A DNA stretch of 64,000 bases, taken from Ochromonas danica (taxonomy: Eukaryota; Sar; Chrysophyceae; Chromulinales; Chromulinaceae). Below, in pieces: positions 1-13,100 of this stretch (positions within the stretch are counted from its first letter, which is position 1; every line of letters starts with the position of its first letter). The position numbers and the translations under genes are program-made. A model generated the notes under the pieces. The model saw nothing but the letters and a program-made list of their open reading frames with translations, was not told the DNA's origin and ran no database searches. The DNA lies in contig VKHL01000059.1 in NCBI GenBank assembly GCA_015146655.1, positions 101,276-165,275 of the forward strand, given 5' to 3'.

Positions 1-3000
1 ACTATCAGTCAAAATTTGAGCCAATTGACCAATCAGATCAACATTGATTACATTTGTCGTTAGTTCACCTGGTTGACCAGAAGCAGGCTTATCTTTCATG
101 GCCAGCAAATACTGTTTATACATCAATTCAAAGAGGAAATGACGTTTGATGAAGATGATAGTCTCCTTCATCTCACGTCGATATCGTGGCAATTCAGTCA
201 AAGCAGCATGTCCCAAATTATGAGTGAACTTCGCTAAAACTGTATTGGCAGGGTTGTAGACATCATCGACTTGGGATGAAGGATTTAATAAGTGGAAGAC
301 AGTCTTCATGCTTACTGACCAATCTTTGGGCTGATTCTTTGATTGGTCTTCACTAATAACATGTGCTTGACTGACAAAATCATTTCTTGTCTTGCTGAAC
401 TTTCTCTGATAGTCTTCTTCCTGTAAAATGAGAATTTCTTCCATTGACAGTACTTGACTTGTCGATACACTTTCAGGAGGTGCAGGTTGACTGATTAATT
501 GTAAGACCATATCTTGTTTGTATTTATCTAAATAATCCAACAAATAGAGCAGTTGCTCAAAGCTATGAAGATCATGCTCTTTCTGTGCTTTACAGAATTT
601 TAGCAAAATCTTTGCAGTTAAATAGGATTGTTTTAATGGTAGACAAGATTGGATATATCCCTTATGCATTTCAAAGAAGTCAATCAGTAAGTTGAGCAGT
701 TCGACAGTATCTGATGAAATTGTCAATTCCCCAGGTGACCCACCAATTCGAACCAATCGGAAGGTGTAAGATGCAAGATATTCCAATTGGACTACTTTAA
801 TCTCTTCTCTGATTTTGTTAATTTCTCTTTGTAGATGTTGTTTTAAATAGGTTTCAATGCATTGCGATCTTTGAATGACATTCGTGAAATTAACTAAACA
901 AGCATAGACTGACTCTTGGTGGTTAACATATGACAAAGGTTGATCATCTTGCTTATTGACATGAGGATAAGAGAAATGAATATCGTCACCAAGATGTCGA
1001 GCAATGGTAAGGATTGGATTGTTATCTGTCAGATCACTCAGATTGATAAACCTTCCCTTTTTGATTGCAAAGAGAAGATCAATTAGTCTCTGTGCTATCT
1101 CACTCAATTCCTCGAAGATCTTAAACTTGGGTAATGGCGTTCCACTACCATCTACCACACTTCTCATAAATCGTTCAAGATGACCGCCTAAATTCTTACA
1201 AACATCAAGTGCATTTTCATGGAGACTCCAAGTAGGATGAGACGGTAATATACACAAAAGAAGATAATACTCCAAAGCACGCTGTGCGTTGATAATATTA
1301 ATATGAATATGGAAATAATCAACATCTCTAGTATAGATATTAAATCCTTCGATAGGTTCGATTGACTTGGTGAGATTCAATGCTTGATGCCATCTCTTCT
1401 GCGTGATCAGATCACGAAAAGTGATCAGCTTGATAACATAATCTTTTAACTTATTGCCTTTCATTGTCAGGAAGGATAGATTGGTAATGATCTCAGTTAG
1501 TTTCTGTGCGAAATAATGATAACTTGATGCTTCATCGCCAGTGTCAGAATTGGGCGCGACTAACAATGGGATGGCATCTATTCGCTTCACTTTGAATTGA
1601 ATCCTTCCATCTTCATCTTCAAATAAAATGATATTCTCACTCTTTGAAATACGACATAGCAAGCGAATGCGTACATGCTCAATACAACAACTTCGTAAAA
1701 TGGCGAGTGTAGATTCTAAGATGAGAGGTGGGAAGGCATGCTTCTGAAAACCTGCTTTACGCTCTAGATGATACTTAAAATCAGAATAGACTTTTATGAA
1801 ATAATAGACTGCGGGAAGTATTCTATCGAAAGAAGTGGTGCCTGGATGAAGTGTAACCTCATTCCCACTGCTACCACCTGTATTACACACAGAAGCAGCA
1901 GATTTCAATAACTTCATCATTGCTGTTGCAATTAGATTTAAACCATGGCACCAATTCTCATTAGGTTTTGCAAATGAGAACTTCTCTTTGGTGCCTTGAT
2001 TCACAGCTAATTCTAACGCATTGTACATTGTTGACATGGTCAGACCTTGTTTAGTCAATTGTAAGTACTCTCCATCCAAGATATGATGTAAAGCATGACT
2101 CACTGCGTTCATTGTATAATGTTGCAATAATAGTTTGCTCTCATTGATGACAAAGTCCTTTAACTGAGGATCCAGACACTTGTTCATAACTTCATAATCT
2201 ACAATACTCTGCACTTGATTTGTTAAGAACTTAATTTGATCGACAATTTTGTCATCAAATGTCGTTGGCCAATTGAGGGAACTAATCTTCTCAACTGTTT
2301 GTTCAGCTGCTGTAATGCTAGCTTCAACAAATGACTGAATCTCAACAGAATTTAAGCTAGCAATAGATCGTGATCGTTCACGTACAGGAGTGTTTCCCTT
2401 AACTTGCATACCAGACACCAGTATACGTATCTTCATCGCCACTTCACACAATTCGATTAATTGTGTGGTAAACTTTGATTTGATTCGCAAGGCTGTAGCT
2501 AGCATTATGACACGATTCAAAGGCCTGGGGTCCACCTCATGAGCTAAGATGGCACCTCTCGCACCTCGTATCGCGCCAGTTAATAATGCTTCTTTAGCTT
2601 GAATTTGCCAATAAGCATCACACGCTTCGGCTGTCAATAACTTGAACTCCATTTCGGCTATTTGCATCACCTTGCGATCCTTGGCATCGAATAAGGTTTT
2701 CAATATGGTATCAACATTTCCTTCATTGATCTGTAGATATTTCTTGATGACATCAATGGCTTCTAAAATGAATCGATTCTTGACGTTCTTACGAAGATGA
2801 TAAATCACTTCGAGCATGTTCAACAGAGTCGTACAACTACTGACACGTACATTGACTTGATAGACACGCTCTAATGTATTCCATGCATAATCTACAGATT
2901 CATCAGAGATGATAATATTGCCTACTTTCCCTTGTGATGGATAATTTGTCAGCGCCTTTTCTATCTCTATCGAAGAGACTTTGTCTTCTACGAGTTCTGT

Positions 3001-6000
3001 TTCGTAGTGCAATGCATTAGTCAAGACAGGATGAAGTTCAAGACGATTTGCAGCACGCAACAGCTGTTGAATGGAATGATCTGCATTATCTACATGCTTG
3101 ATTAAACTTGCCATATGAGGTGTTTTAGAGTTATTCAAGTCCAGTTTCCAATCGCGTTCAAATTCATCATAATTCTCCTTTACCTTTGCACGATAGAAAT
3201 GCAACAGGAATATTGCCGAGTGATAGAGAATATCAAAGATGTGACCCGGTTTTATTCCAGTCTTTCTATCGTGGTTGGCATTATTACTGTTACCGCTGTG
3301 CATCTTCTGCTTATGATGGAAATTGGCGATAATGCGCGAAAGATCAGAGACTAGCATGGAATGTTTGACACTTCCACCTGTCAGCATCATTCGAGCATTG
3401 CGAAGCAAAGGCAAGACCTGCACGAGGAATTCCTGCTCCATAACACTTTCAACCACCAACTCTACCTCTACCAAGTGATAAGGCAGCTCTAGGGCGTATT
3501 TAACCTTTTTCACAGCTCGTTCAAATCCTGGGTAATGACGCATATGATGGTCAATTGAGGCCGTCAAATCTTCAATATTTCGCATAGCTTGTTGGATTGC
3601 ATTGGGTATAAATTCTTCATCATTGACAATCAATCTCATGGCAGTGCTTGGATGAAGAAGATCATTCATTAGTTGCTGTTGTGTTGTTTGGGAGAACGAT
3701 GTGGGCGATTTAAAGGATTGATGGATGGCTAAAGCTTGTTGACGAATATCAACCAACTCTTGTGCAGCACTGGAGAATGTTTGAACCATTTTATCAATTT
3801 CACCTGATTCTGCTTCCATGACACGAATCTTCTTTATTGCTTGCTCCAACAAATCACTTCGTGCATCTCTAAAATGCAAAGCCAATGGAGAACCTGTAAT
3901 CATGCCCGCCGAATACGCACGCCTGAAACCTTGAAGCAATAATTTACGATCCCATTCGCGACTAACTAAAGCAAATTCCTTCACCAACACTTGAGGTGGT
4001 ACACCTCGGGCCGGTGTGCGAAAGAATTTCAATGCTTGCTGATATTCCATTAAACAGCGTTTGACTGTGACGATTGTGCGATCAAGTGACGATTTCCGCC
4101 CAGCTGACTCGCTTAGTTCCCATTCATTGGCAGCCAAAGCTTTGCGTAAATTAATAGAGAGCTCCAGGTAGAAGAACAAACGATCCAATCGATCAGACCG
4201 TGTTTTCAACTTCCTGGCACTATCCAAACGTTCTATAATATGTTCATACTGTAGTCTGGATAAACTAAACTTTCCACTCTCAAAATAAGGACCACCGAAC
4301 GAGACAGCTTTTGAAAGCTCCACAAAGGCTGTGAGGTCATACAAACGATTTAAAATCAATCGTAACTCCTCGCAAGCATAACCTTCCTCAGCATTTTCTA
4401 TGACACGTTCCACATCCGCAATATTTAAAACCTCGTGAAGGCGATCCTCTTCTTCATCCTTCTCATCTGCAGCACCAGTAGAGATAACATAGGTTGTATA
4501 CGTTTTCACAATGACTTCCCTAATTTTGACTAATTCACGTGCAGTTTCAAACCAATTCTTCGTCCTTTTGGACCATGAAAACATGTGATGCTCAGCAAAT
4601 GCCAAAGCAGACTTCAAGATATCTAACCGAATCAAACGATGATTTAAATGGTCAACTGAACCATGGCATTTCCCCATACCAGCACCAATCAGTAAACAAA
4701 TTTGACAACGTCGATCTGAGGAAAGTTGCTGGATAGTTTCAATTTCCACTTTGCAGATGGTTGGTATAGAGATAGTGGTTAGCCATGACAAGATCTCCAG
4801 TACTGATAAGCTCAGCAATTCCATGGAACGTATTCGGTCTTCCACTTGATGTAGAGGGAACTGTGCTTCTTGTAAGTTTGCCACCAATCGATCGAGTGAC
4901 TTAAGATCTTTGATTCCTTTCGTTTTGCTTTCCTTACCCTCAATTTGTAACAACTGGGCAGGTAGTTCATCAGTTGGGACATTTCCACAGAATAACAATT
5001 CCAACGGTTCCCATAGTCCATCTCTAACAACACATCTCAAGCAAAACAAAGCCTTCGCAAACAGAAACGTTTTAAATGTTTTTGCAGATAATCTCTTCAC
5101 TTCCGAAGCGGCAATAATCGCGCCGAGCAGTTGGCATGCATTGCTCACTGGCAAGGGCTTCTCTTGAATCACGAGTACCTCCAACAAGGATTGATGAACA
5201 TTGTAATCTTCAAATCTATCTCTCAAGGCTTGGAATTCAGCCCTGCAAACTTCATGACAATCTGAAAACTCGTCCGTCTTCTCAAAGATCTCCATGATAT
5301 CTTTACCAAGTGCATCCCACTGATCACCATAGAGATACTCTCTTAATCGAGCAATTGTTTGGCAATCATGTTGCAATAATTCCGTTTGTGCAGTACGAAT
5401 CAAATTAGGTTTGTTTTCCTCCAGGCAAATCATGAATGCATCTGAGTTATACTGCACACTATCTAATGGCTCTTCCAATTGTAAAGGAATGGCACCAATC
5501 TGGAAAGCTCTAACAATAACATGTACAGCTCGTGCATGTCTAAGCTCTGAGAGGAAAGTAGACAATTCATGCTCGATCACCATTACTGCCTTCTGAACCT
5601 CTACAGGTAACTGTTGTAAATGCTCTTTGCTATTAATTTCTTTCCACATCGAGTGGTGTTGAAGCCTCAGGATATCTGCTTCACTTTCATCAAATGCATT
5701 TGATTTAAGGTGAGTTCGAATTTGAAGTAATGCGTCTGCTATAACGAGCAATATCCTCCAATCTTTGCCTTTTACCTCAATCGACTGTGCGCCATGAAGA
5801 GCTGATTGCAATTGATCCACTTTCATATCTTGGCCTTGCAACGAGCCTGGCTCTCCCTTCCATTGTTCATAGATAATTCCCGTGAGAACTTTGTCCATTG
5901 CCACATACATCCGCTTAAATTTGCTTGCATTAAGATAATCTGGATGTGATTTAGACACCAAACGAATGCTATTTAAAGCATCTAACAGGGTTGTCTTGTT

Positions 6001-9000
6001 ACCCGAGGAAATGGCATTTCGCAAGAAGAGATGCTCTTTGATTGTGTCGATAAACTTCAGCAAATTGGCATCGAAATAAGTCTCGAATTCCTTTGTTTTC
6101 TCCAATTCATGAACCAAGCTTGATGAATCAATGAAGTCACGAGCATTATACATGGGAGTATCAGGAATAGCATTGAAATTGAGCAAAGAGGTGAATGTTG
6201 GCACAAGCATGGAGCTGATGGCTGCAATGTGCAGATCTCGGACCTCATCCAGGGCATTCTTGCGAATAGGAGGAGGCAAGAATAGCTGTCTTCCCTCTGC
6301 AACGTCGGTCATAGTATCTAGAACATCCTTTTTGCCTTGTGACTGCCACCAAAGGGTAACCAAGTGCTGGATTTCAGGCCATTGTTGAGCTTTGGCTGCT
6401 GTTCGGAGATTTATGATAGCCTCACATGTTTGTAATAACAGATTCGCCTTCTTTGAAAGCGTGCCTAATGTAGACTTCATCTTACTACCTGTCAAAAGGA
6501 CTTTTTTCAAAGGTTCAGGATCAACTTCCACAACCACAGGGGTTACTGTCGAAGCATCAGATGATGACTTCACCGTACATCTTCCTTGAGGAAGAGCATT
6601 TTGGAAAACAGCAAGGATTTCATCAAATTGTCGAGCTGCAGCGTTGATAATTGTATTCGCATCTTTCTCAAATTCCTTGCAAAAGGAGACATCGACAACT
6701 TTTGTTGTTCGAAGTTCATTTAATGCCTCCATTGCCCCTTCCAAGAGAAGCTCATTGCGATTTTCCATGCCTTCTCGGAATTGTTTTTGTACTTTCACTT
6801 TCAATCCCAATACACGAACCTTTTCTTCACTTTCTGCCAGTAGCGGATTCTCTTGCCATTGTAAACGAAGAACTTTTCCCTTAAAATTGGCTTTGAAATT
6901 GATTGATTTGGCCTGCTCCATGAGAGGAAAAAGCTGGACATATCTGTCTTCATCAGACATGTTAGTTTTCGACCAAATTGAGTTCATCTGAGCTGTGCAG
7001 AAATTCTCCTTTTCCAGTGCTTCAGCGAAATCGGCTGCAATTTGTACAATTGGACTGTAGCAAACAACATGGCAAGCAGTGAAGATACGAGCTTTGACTT
7101 CTTGTAAGGTTTGAGATATTTGTTGAAGGCGTTCTAATGCTCTTTGCATGATCGCAAGCATAGCATTGTGTTCATTCGCGATAATCGAACGAACAAGCTT
7201 GCTCGCTATATATCTTCGAGTCACTCTTTGCAAGAGGATACAAGCATTTAGTAGACGATCCTGTCTGATCTCTCTTAACACACGATGTTCATTAGCTCGA
7301 TAAAATGTCTTGGTGATACCAACATAGAACTTTGTTCGATCAATTGTGGCATAGCTTTCTGCCATGAAGCGAACCAAAAGATTACAACACTCTCGAGAGA
7401 CATCCGAAACAACAGCGTGCTTTCTCTCTTTTTTATCAAGAGAAACACCATGTTCTTGACAAAAGGTATCGAAGGCTGCTTTGTTATTCATCAAGAGTGA
7501 TTGATCAGATCGTTTGAGGAAGGCATCTACTAACTCATCATTAGAAAACATACGCTTTAGCCAGGAGGATTTCATCAAAACATGATACGAACAATAGAAT
7601 TCATAATGTGTGAATCGAAAAGGATATCCATTTTGCATAATAATGACTGCTTCAAAGACACCACTGTAGGTAAGTTGTTCATTGGTGAGATGATGAACAA
7701 AGATATTAGGCTTCTTCAATTGGTTGGGTTTAATGCATCGAATGTAACGAGGTTTAGTAGCATTTAGATTGCCAACCAAGGATTCCATTTGTAGGGAAAA
7801 CTTGCGTCCAACTGTTTGTTTGGTTTCATAGGAAGAGCCTCGTTTAGCAACTTTGCCTCTTGCACCAGTAGGTTCTACTACTATATTCGCCTGGATAACT
7901 CCACGAAATGATAGTGCACCTTCTTCACGTTGACGAATAATCTCTTCATCAAAGAGATCTCTTATAAATGTATGTGAAGAAAGTGAGAGGATTTCAATCA
8001 AGTCCATAGAGAGGGTATCTTTGTTCTTCACGAGGAAGAGTGATGGATCATAGTAGACTTCGCCTGCATAATGCACAATACCAAGTTCATTCGTTTTGGA
8101 ACGAATTTTGACTCTTGGATGGCTGGCGTATTGTTTGGAAAACTTGCTGTAGAAGCCTTCCCAAGATCCCTTGGGTACCATACCTTCCTCATCCAGCATG
8201 GGGATGAGACCCTTGGGGCGTTTGATGATCAGGTCCAAAACGTCTTGATTGTCTTTAAAGTCTAATTGTGGCACGGGCACATCCTCTGCAAGATAGATGT
8301 CCATCTCAGCTTGAAAGATGTTATAATTGAAATGTTGTTGCAAAGCTTCGTTAGCTAAGTTGATACATAGTTGTTCAAATGAATTCTAATACATGAGAAG
8401 CATAAGGAATGCAAGGAAATGGTCAATGAAGTTAAGTCATCATTCTCTAACCTTTTGAAAGATCTCAAAGCCAAAGATATCCAAGATACCAATCATCAAT
8501 GCAGCTTGAGCAGAAGAATTAAACATTAAACGATTAATAGTCGCCACAATCCAATCAAAACAGCGATTATAGATTTCTTTTGCTAGTGCATCTCGATTGT
8601 CATTGGCTGCTACTGGGGTATAAGGTGAGAAGGCGATGGACACTCTTCTGGCATTACCTGATTTAATCTTCTTAAACAGCAACGCTTTGCGGAAAAAGTC
8701 GATATCAGCACCAAACATAGAAGCACATCTTTCAAAGTACTTCTCTGTCTGCGGATCGATATTAGATTCATCACCTTCAGGTATAAATGCAATGTTTCCC
8801 AAGTGCAGTATACCTGCAATAGTGCGATAGAGAGCATCTTGTTCTTCCATGGTAAAACCAACATCTGCAAATGCTTCATTGACCACCCGATAGTCATCAG
8901 CATCGTCTACATCATCAATAGCGATGCAGCCACTTTGGTTAATATAGTTGAAAAGTGATAAATTCGGTCTAGTGGATAAGCCATTTTCTTGCAATCCATA

Positions 9001-9883
9001 TTGCTGTAAGAGATCCACTGGAGCTCCTTGTAATAGTTGATAAAACACGTGATAGTTGCGTTCATCTTTTGATTGAAAGACCACACGCGACTTCTCGAGG
9101 ATATAAGTCGTGTTGGACGAGCCCACAATTGTGGAACTTCCATCAAACCAAATCTCAATATACTTACCAAAGCGAGAGGAGTTGTTATTACGTAATGTCT
9201 TGGCATTACCCCATGCTTCTAATATTGGACTGGCATTGAGAATCTTGGATTGGATGCCGCTGGAGGAGCCAGCAATATAGGCCAGATAGTTGAGTGCTTG
9301 CTTGGTGGCTTCCGTCTTACCAGCACCTGATTCACCACTGCACTCAAGAGGAGAGATAAAGACCGAGAAGAAGGAAGAGCAGTAGAAGGAGAGCGTACCT
9401 GATGATGAGGCTTTGGTCCTTGCCGTACGACAAATCGGAAAACGCGTCATGAGCCACAGCAAAAACATGAGGCTGTTCCGACAAGTTATAGAGATTACTC
9501 TTATACTTCTCCTTGACATGTTCATCATAAATCCCAGCAATCCATTTGAAAGGGTTCAAAGCTACAAGGATGGGACCAATGGACGTGTAGATCTTGTCTC
9601 GATGGAAACGAGATCTCAATGTATGCAGAATACCCGGTCGATGGACATGTTGCAACTTAATAAGATCGTCTGGAGGATGTTCAAGCTCTTGTAATGAGCC
9701 TGCAGGGATGCACAAATCGCGTGCGATCTGATAGGATCGTTTTGTTGTCGCGCCGCTGTTGCCACTGCTTTCCACATCCACTACTGTCAAACTTTGATCT
9801 TTGTTTCGACTTGCTAGATGAACTAGCTTAAAGACGGTCTCATTATCTGGTAAAAAGAAGTATTCACACTCATCTATATCCAT
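1..9883 (-). CDS. Giant unconventional myosin heavy chain (3' end outside window)
   Basis: Actin-based motor. Three exons: 9399-9883, 8452-9337 and 8385 down to the left edge, with introns of 61 and 66 bases. The ATG is at 9883. The motor covers about residues 1-800: P-loop GESGAGKTE at about 163, switch I NNNSSRFGKYIEI at about 212, switch II LDIFGFE at about 447, and an actin-binding segment near 655 (RYIRCIKPN). Both introns fall inside hallmark motifs (QSLII/SGESGAGK and FEIFQK/NSFEQ), so the joins are firm. One IQ-like motif (ILLQRVTRRYIA, about 833-855) follows. The remaining roughly 2,390 residues are one open frame with no stop down to base 1. They are predicted mostly helical, with recurring 'L..A...G....L..AL' patterns, and I recognise no FERM, MyTH4, SH3 or PH domain. 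At least 3,252 codons are present, far above the usual 1,000-2,500 residues. The class cannot be assigned by eye. Confidence 0.93.
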
Positions 9884-10172
9884 CTTCTATCTAATTATTA
9901 TTCATTTGTTTTGTAAATTTCGGCGGTTGTCTCATTCCATCTGGAATAACGTATTTCCTTTATAGGAAGTTGTGGAATTACTCTAGTCTAGTCAGCAACA
10001 GCAGTTGTAACGTCTTCTTGTTGATGAGAACGATTGTTGAGAATAATAACTTGTAAGTTGATCACTTGAATTGACTGTTGGCTTGGCACAAAGGAGATGT
10101 CTTATTATTGACTAAACAAAGACGAATTGAGAGTTTACTTAAATTAATCTATTATTCCATTGTTTGTTTAGC
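9884..10172. promoter_or_regulatory. Divergent intergenic region between giant myosin and IQ/SAM scaffold
   Basis: These 289 bases separate the two start codons and must hold both promoters and 5' leaders. The stretch is AT-rich. I see no reliable TATA box or repeated operator-like element. The shared region makes co-regulation of the two genes possible, but the sequence alone does not show it. Confidence 0.5.
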
Positions 10173-13100
10173 ATGGCCACTAACAACGAATTGACTAGCA
10201 ATGATCTCATTTCCAGTTTATGGAGTGGATCCTCCATTGACAAATGTCGAATAGGCCTATGTGATGCTATCTTATATGAAGCTGGTCTGCCAGTGCGATG
10301 GTATGTCACAGGTGGGGCAGGAGAAGTGAAACTCAAACGAAATGTCGACTTGTCCGCCATTTCCCGCCGTTGGTTAGCCATTGCAGAACAATCTGAATCT
10401 TCTTTTGTAGCAGCAATAAGACAAGAAGGATTAGTGAAATTTCTTAGTCGGACAGCCTGGGAAGCCTTTGTGGAAGAAGGCAAAGTGGCCGACCCGGCGC
10501 TGTTGTCCGTGCATTGCTTTCTCGGACGAGGCACCAACCCCATTATCTATCGTAACTCTTACTCCATGAATCTTACTACAGGAAGATGGAAAACAAATAC
10601 ATTGTCTTATACGGTAGTCAAGGATGAGATCATGTCTATTATCTATGAGGAGAAGTTGAAATTTGTTGATAATCGTGCAGCACAAATTGCAAAAGTTTTA
10701 GATTTAGCCTCAACGACAGTAATACGATATGTAGAGAAGATGCTTCGTATTCAAATAGTAGAATGTAGTTTAGACTTTGTGATTGATCGTAAGTCTCAAA
10801 TTTGGATGTTATGGGCAAACAAAACGTTTTTTAAGAAATCTGCCGCTACTGGAGAAAGTATTTCCAGACCTTTATCATCAACTAATCGACTATCAGAGAG
10901 TATTGATCCTTTTTCTGAAACATATGATGAAGATATGATACATAGGAAAGATGAAAATACAGGTCATCTTCTTTCTCAACAATTAGAAGAAATGGCAAAT
11001 CATGATATTTTGAAACGAAATCCAAATGCGGAGAAAATTCATTCTGCTAACACTTTGAATAACTTTATAGTAAATGAGAAAATAGAGAAGAATAAGAATA
11101 ACAGCAACAAGAGAACAACTTCTTTCCCAACACCTTTCAAATGTATTGGAGATTATTGTCATCTTCTCGTCCAGCCTGTGGGGGCATTAACTGTTGACAA
11201 GAAAACTGCAGCAATGCATTTAGCAAGTAAACTCTTTACAGAGAAGGAGATTGAAACATTGAAGAAAGATCCAAATTATTCGAAGATGATGGACTTTTCT
11301 TCTTCTGCATTAGGAGAATCATCTGCTGATGGTTTGTTAGAGATTAACAAGAGATCTGTGGAATTGGCTCGTACAGAACGAAGAGGATTAGAACAGTCTG
11401 CCTTTAGTGATATCTCCTTCTCAAGCATTCCTGGACAGGCGATTGGATCTGCTGCTTCTGCTGGAGGAGGAGAGAATGGCGGTGGAAGCAAGAAACATCG
11501 ATACATGGTGAGATCAAACTTGATTGCCAGCTTTCTATTTTCTTACCATTTGCTATATGTTTGTTTTGATGATAGGATTCGATTCAATCTACACCTAATG
11601 CTCCGATTAGAATGGAAGGCTTTCCCTCCAATATGAACACATATTATGAACCTGTACGCGTCTGTCCCACTTGTTATGATGCTTATCGTTGTCTCGATTG
11701 GGCTCGTGGTATATTGAAAAGAGCAGAATTATCCAGTAGAAACAATAGCCTTAGCCCCAATCGCGTTATAACGAGAACGAATACAGATAAATCCTTTCTA
11801 AGCGCTTCCCCCAACAAACAATCGCCTATCAAGCCTGCTACCACAGGAGGTCTTCAGGAAGAAAGCAAACAGTCCTTGGAGAGCATATCATTCAAGTCAA
11901 CACAGTCTACAGAAGAAGGAAAACGTCAATCGAGACGAGGTGGACGAGAGAAGTTAGGCAGATCGTGGAAATCTCAAATAACTGATGAAAATGTGGTTGG
12001 CGAGGGGACATCATCGCACAGAAGACGTAATGACTTGGCCATGCTTGATAACTATATTCGAGGGAAGCCATCTTCACCTTCTTATATTTCTCGCGAGAAC
12101 TCCTCACAATCTCCTCAAAAGGGAAAATCTTCGTCTTCCAAACCAAGACGACAACGAAACTCATCTGAAGAAAGGGCCGCCACCACCACCACTGCTACTG
12201 CTGCTAACGAGAGTATCATCACAAGATCAAAACTTCCTCAAAGCAATGTATACAAAGGGAAGGTCCTTCTTGCTAGTGCAGATTCAGAACAAGTCAAACG
12301 AGTGATAGCTATTCTACAAGAGAATTTCTTTGAAGTACGTCATGTTATTGATGGTCGAGAAGCATTAAATATCATTTCTTTAGAATGGAAGAAGATTGAT
12401 TGTGCTTTGATTGATCGAGATCAATTACCTTTATTAGATGTCTTTGAAGTGTGTAAAGGTATTCGTTTACATGAGAAGACTTTACGAAAAACATACAGTC
12501 TACAATCACAAAAGGATCCCATCTATACTGACAGATTTCTAAACTTTCGCTTGCCAGTAATTTGTTTCACTTCTGCTACAACAGCTGGAGATTTAAGCAG
12601 TTATATGGCAGGAGATTTGGATGGTTGTGTTTCCAAACCAGTCGATCCAACTTCTCTCTTGACGACCATTCGTGCTGCTATTCCTCAGCATTTGGCTCCT
12701 CTTCCACCGCCCACATCAGATGAATCGATGGCCCTTAAAAATACCTCAAAAGTACAGAAAGTGGGACTTCTTGGTGAATTAGAGAATAGTCAAGACTCGG
12801 CGAGTATGGCATTAAAAACTTTAAGTATAATGGGCAGTAATGAAGGTTCAGAGTTTCAAGGCTTTGTTCAATTGGATGCTGACACAAAGCTACCTTACTT
12901 AGTGTTGAATGGTTCCAAGTATACAAGAGTAAGACAATCATCTACAAAGGAGAAGTTCTTCAATCTTGTTGTTTGTCATGATGTATTTGATACCTATGAA
13001 CGAATGAAAATTCTATTACAACCTATTATACAACGTTATCAAGCTATTCAAGTCTTAGTCTGGAATTATCCTGGTCAAGCACAAACAGAATGGAGATCTA

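Noticed and set aside
4812-5033. Small open frames within 1-8385 (for example 4812-5033, 6057-6302, 6644-6991)
   Set aside because: They lie in other frames of the giant myosin exon and show no protein-like features.
12296-12650. Active two-component receiver
   Set aside because: The fold is likely, but the acidic pair is replaced, and no histidine kinase is present nearby, so phosphorelay function is not claimed.
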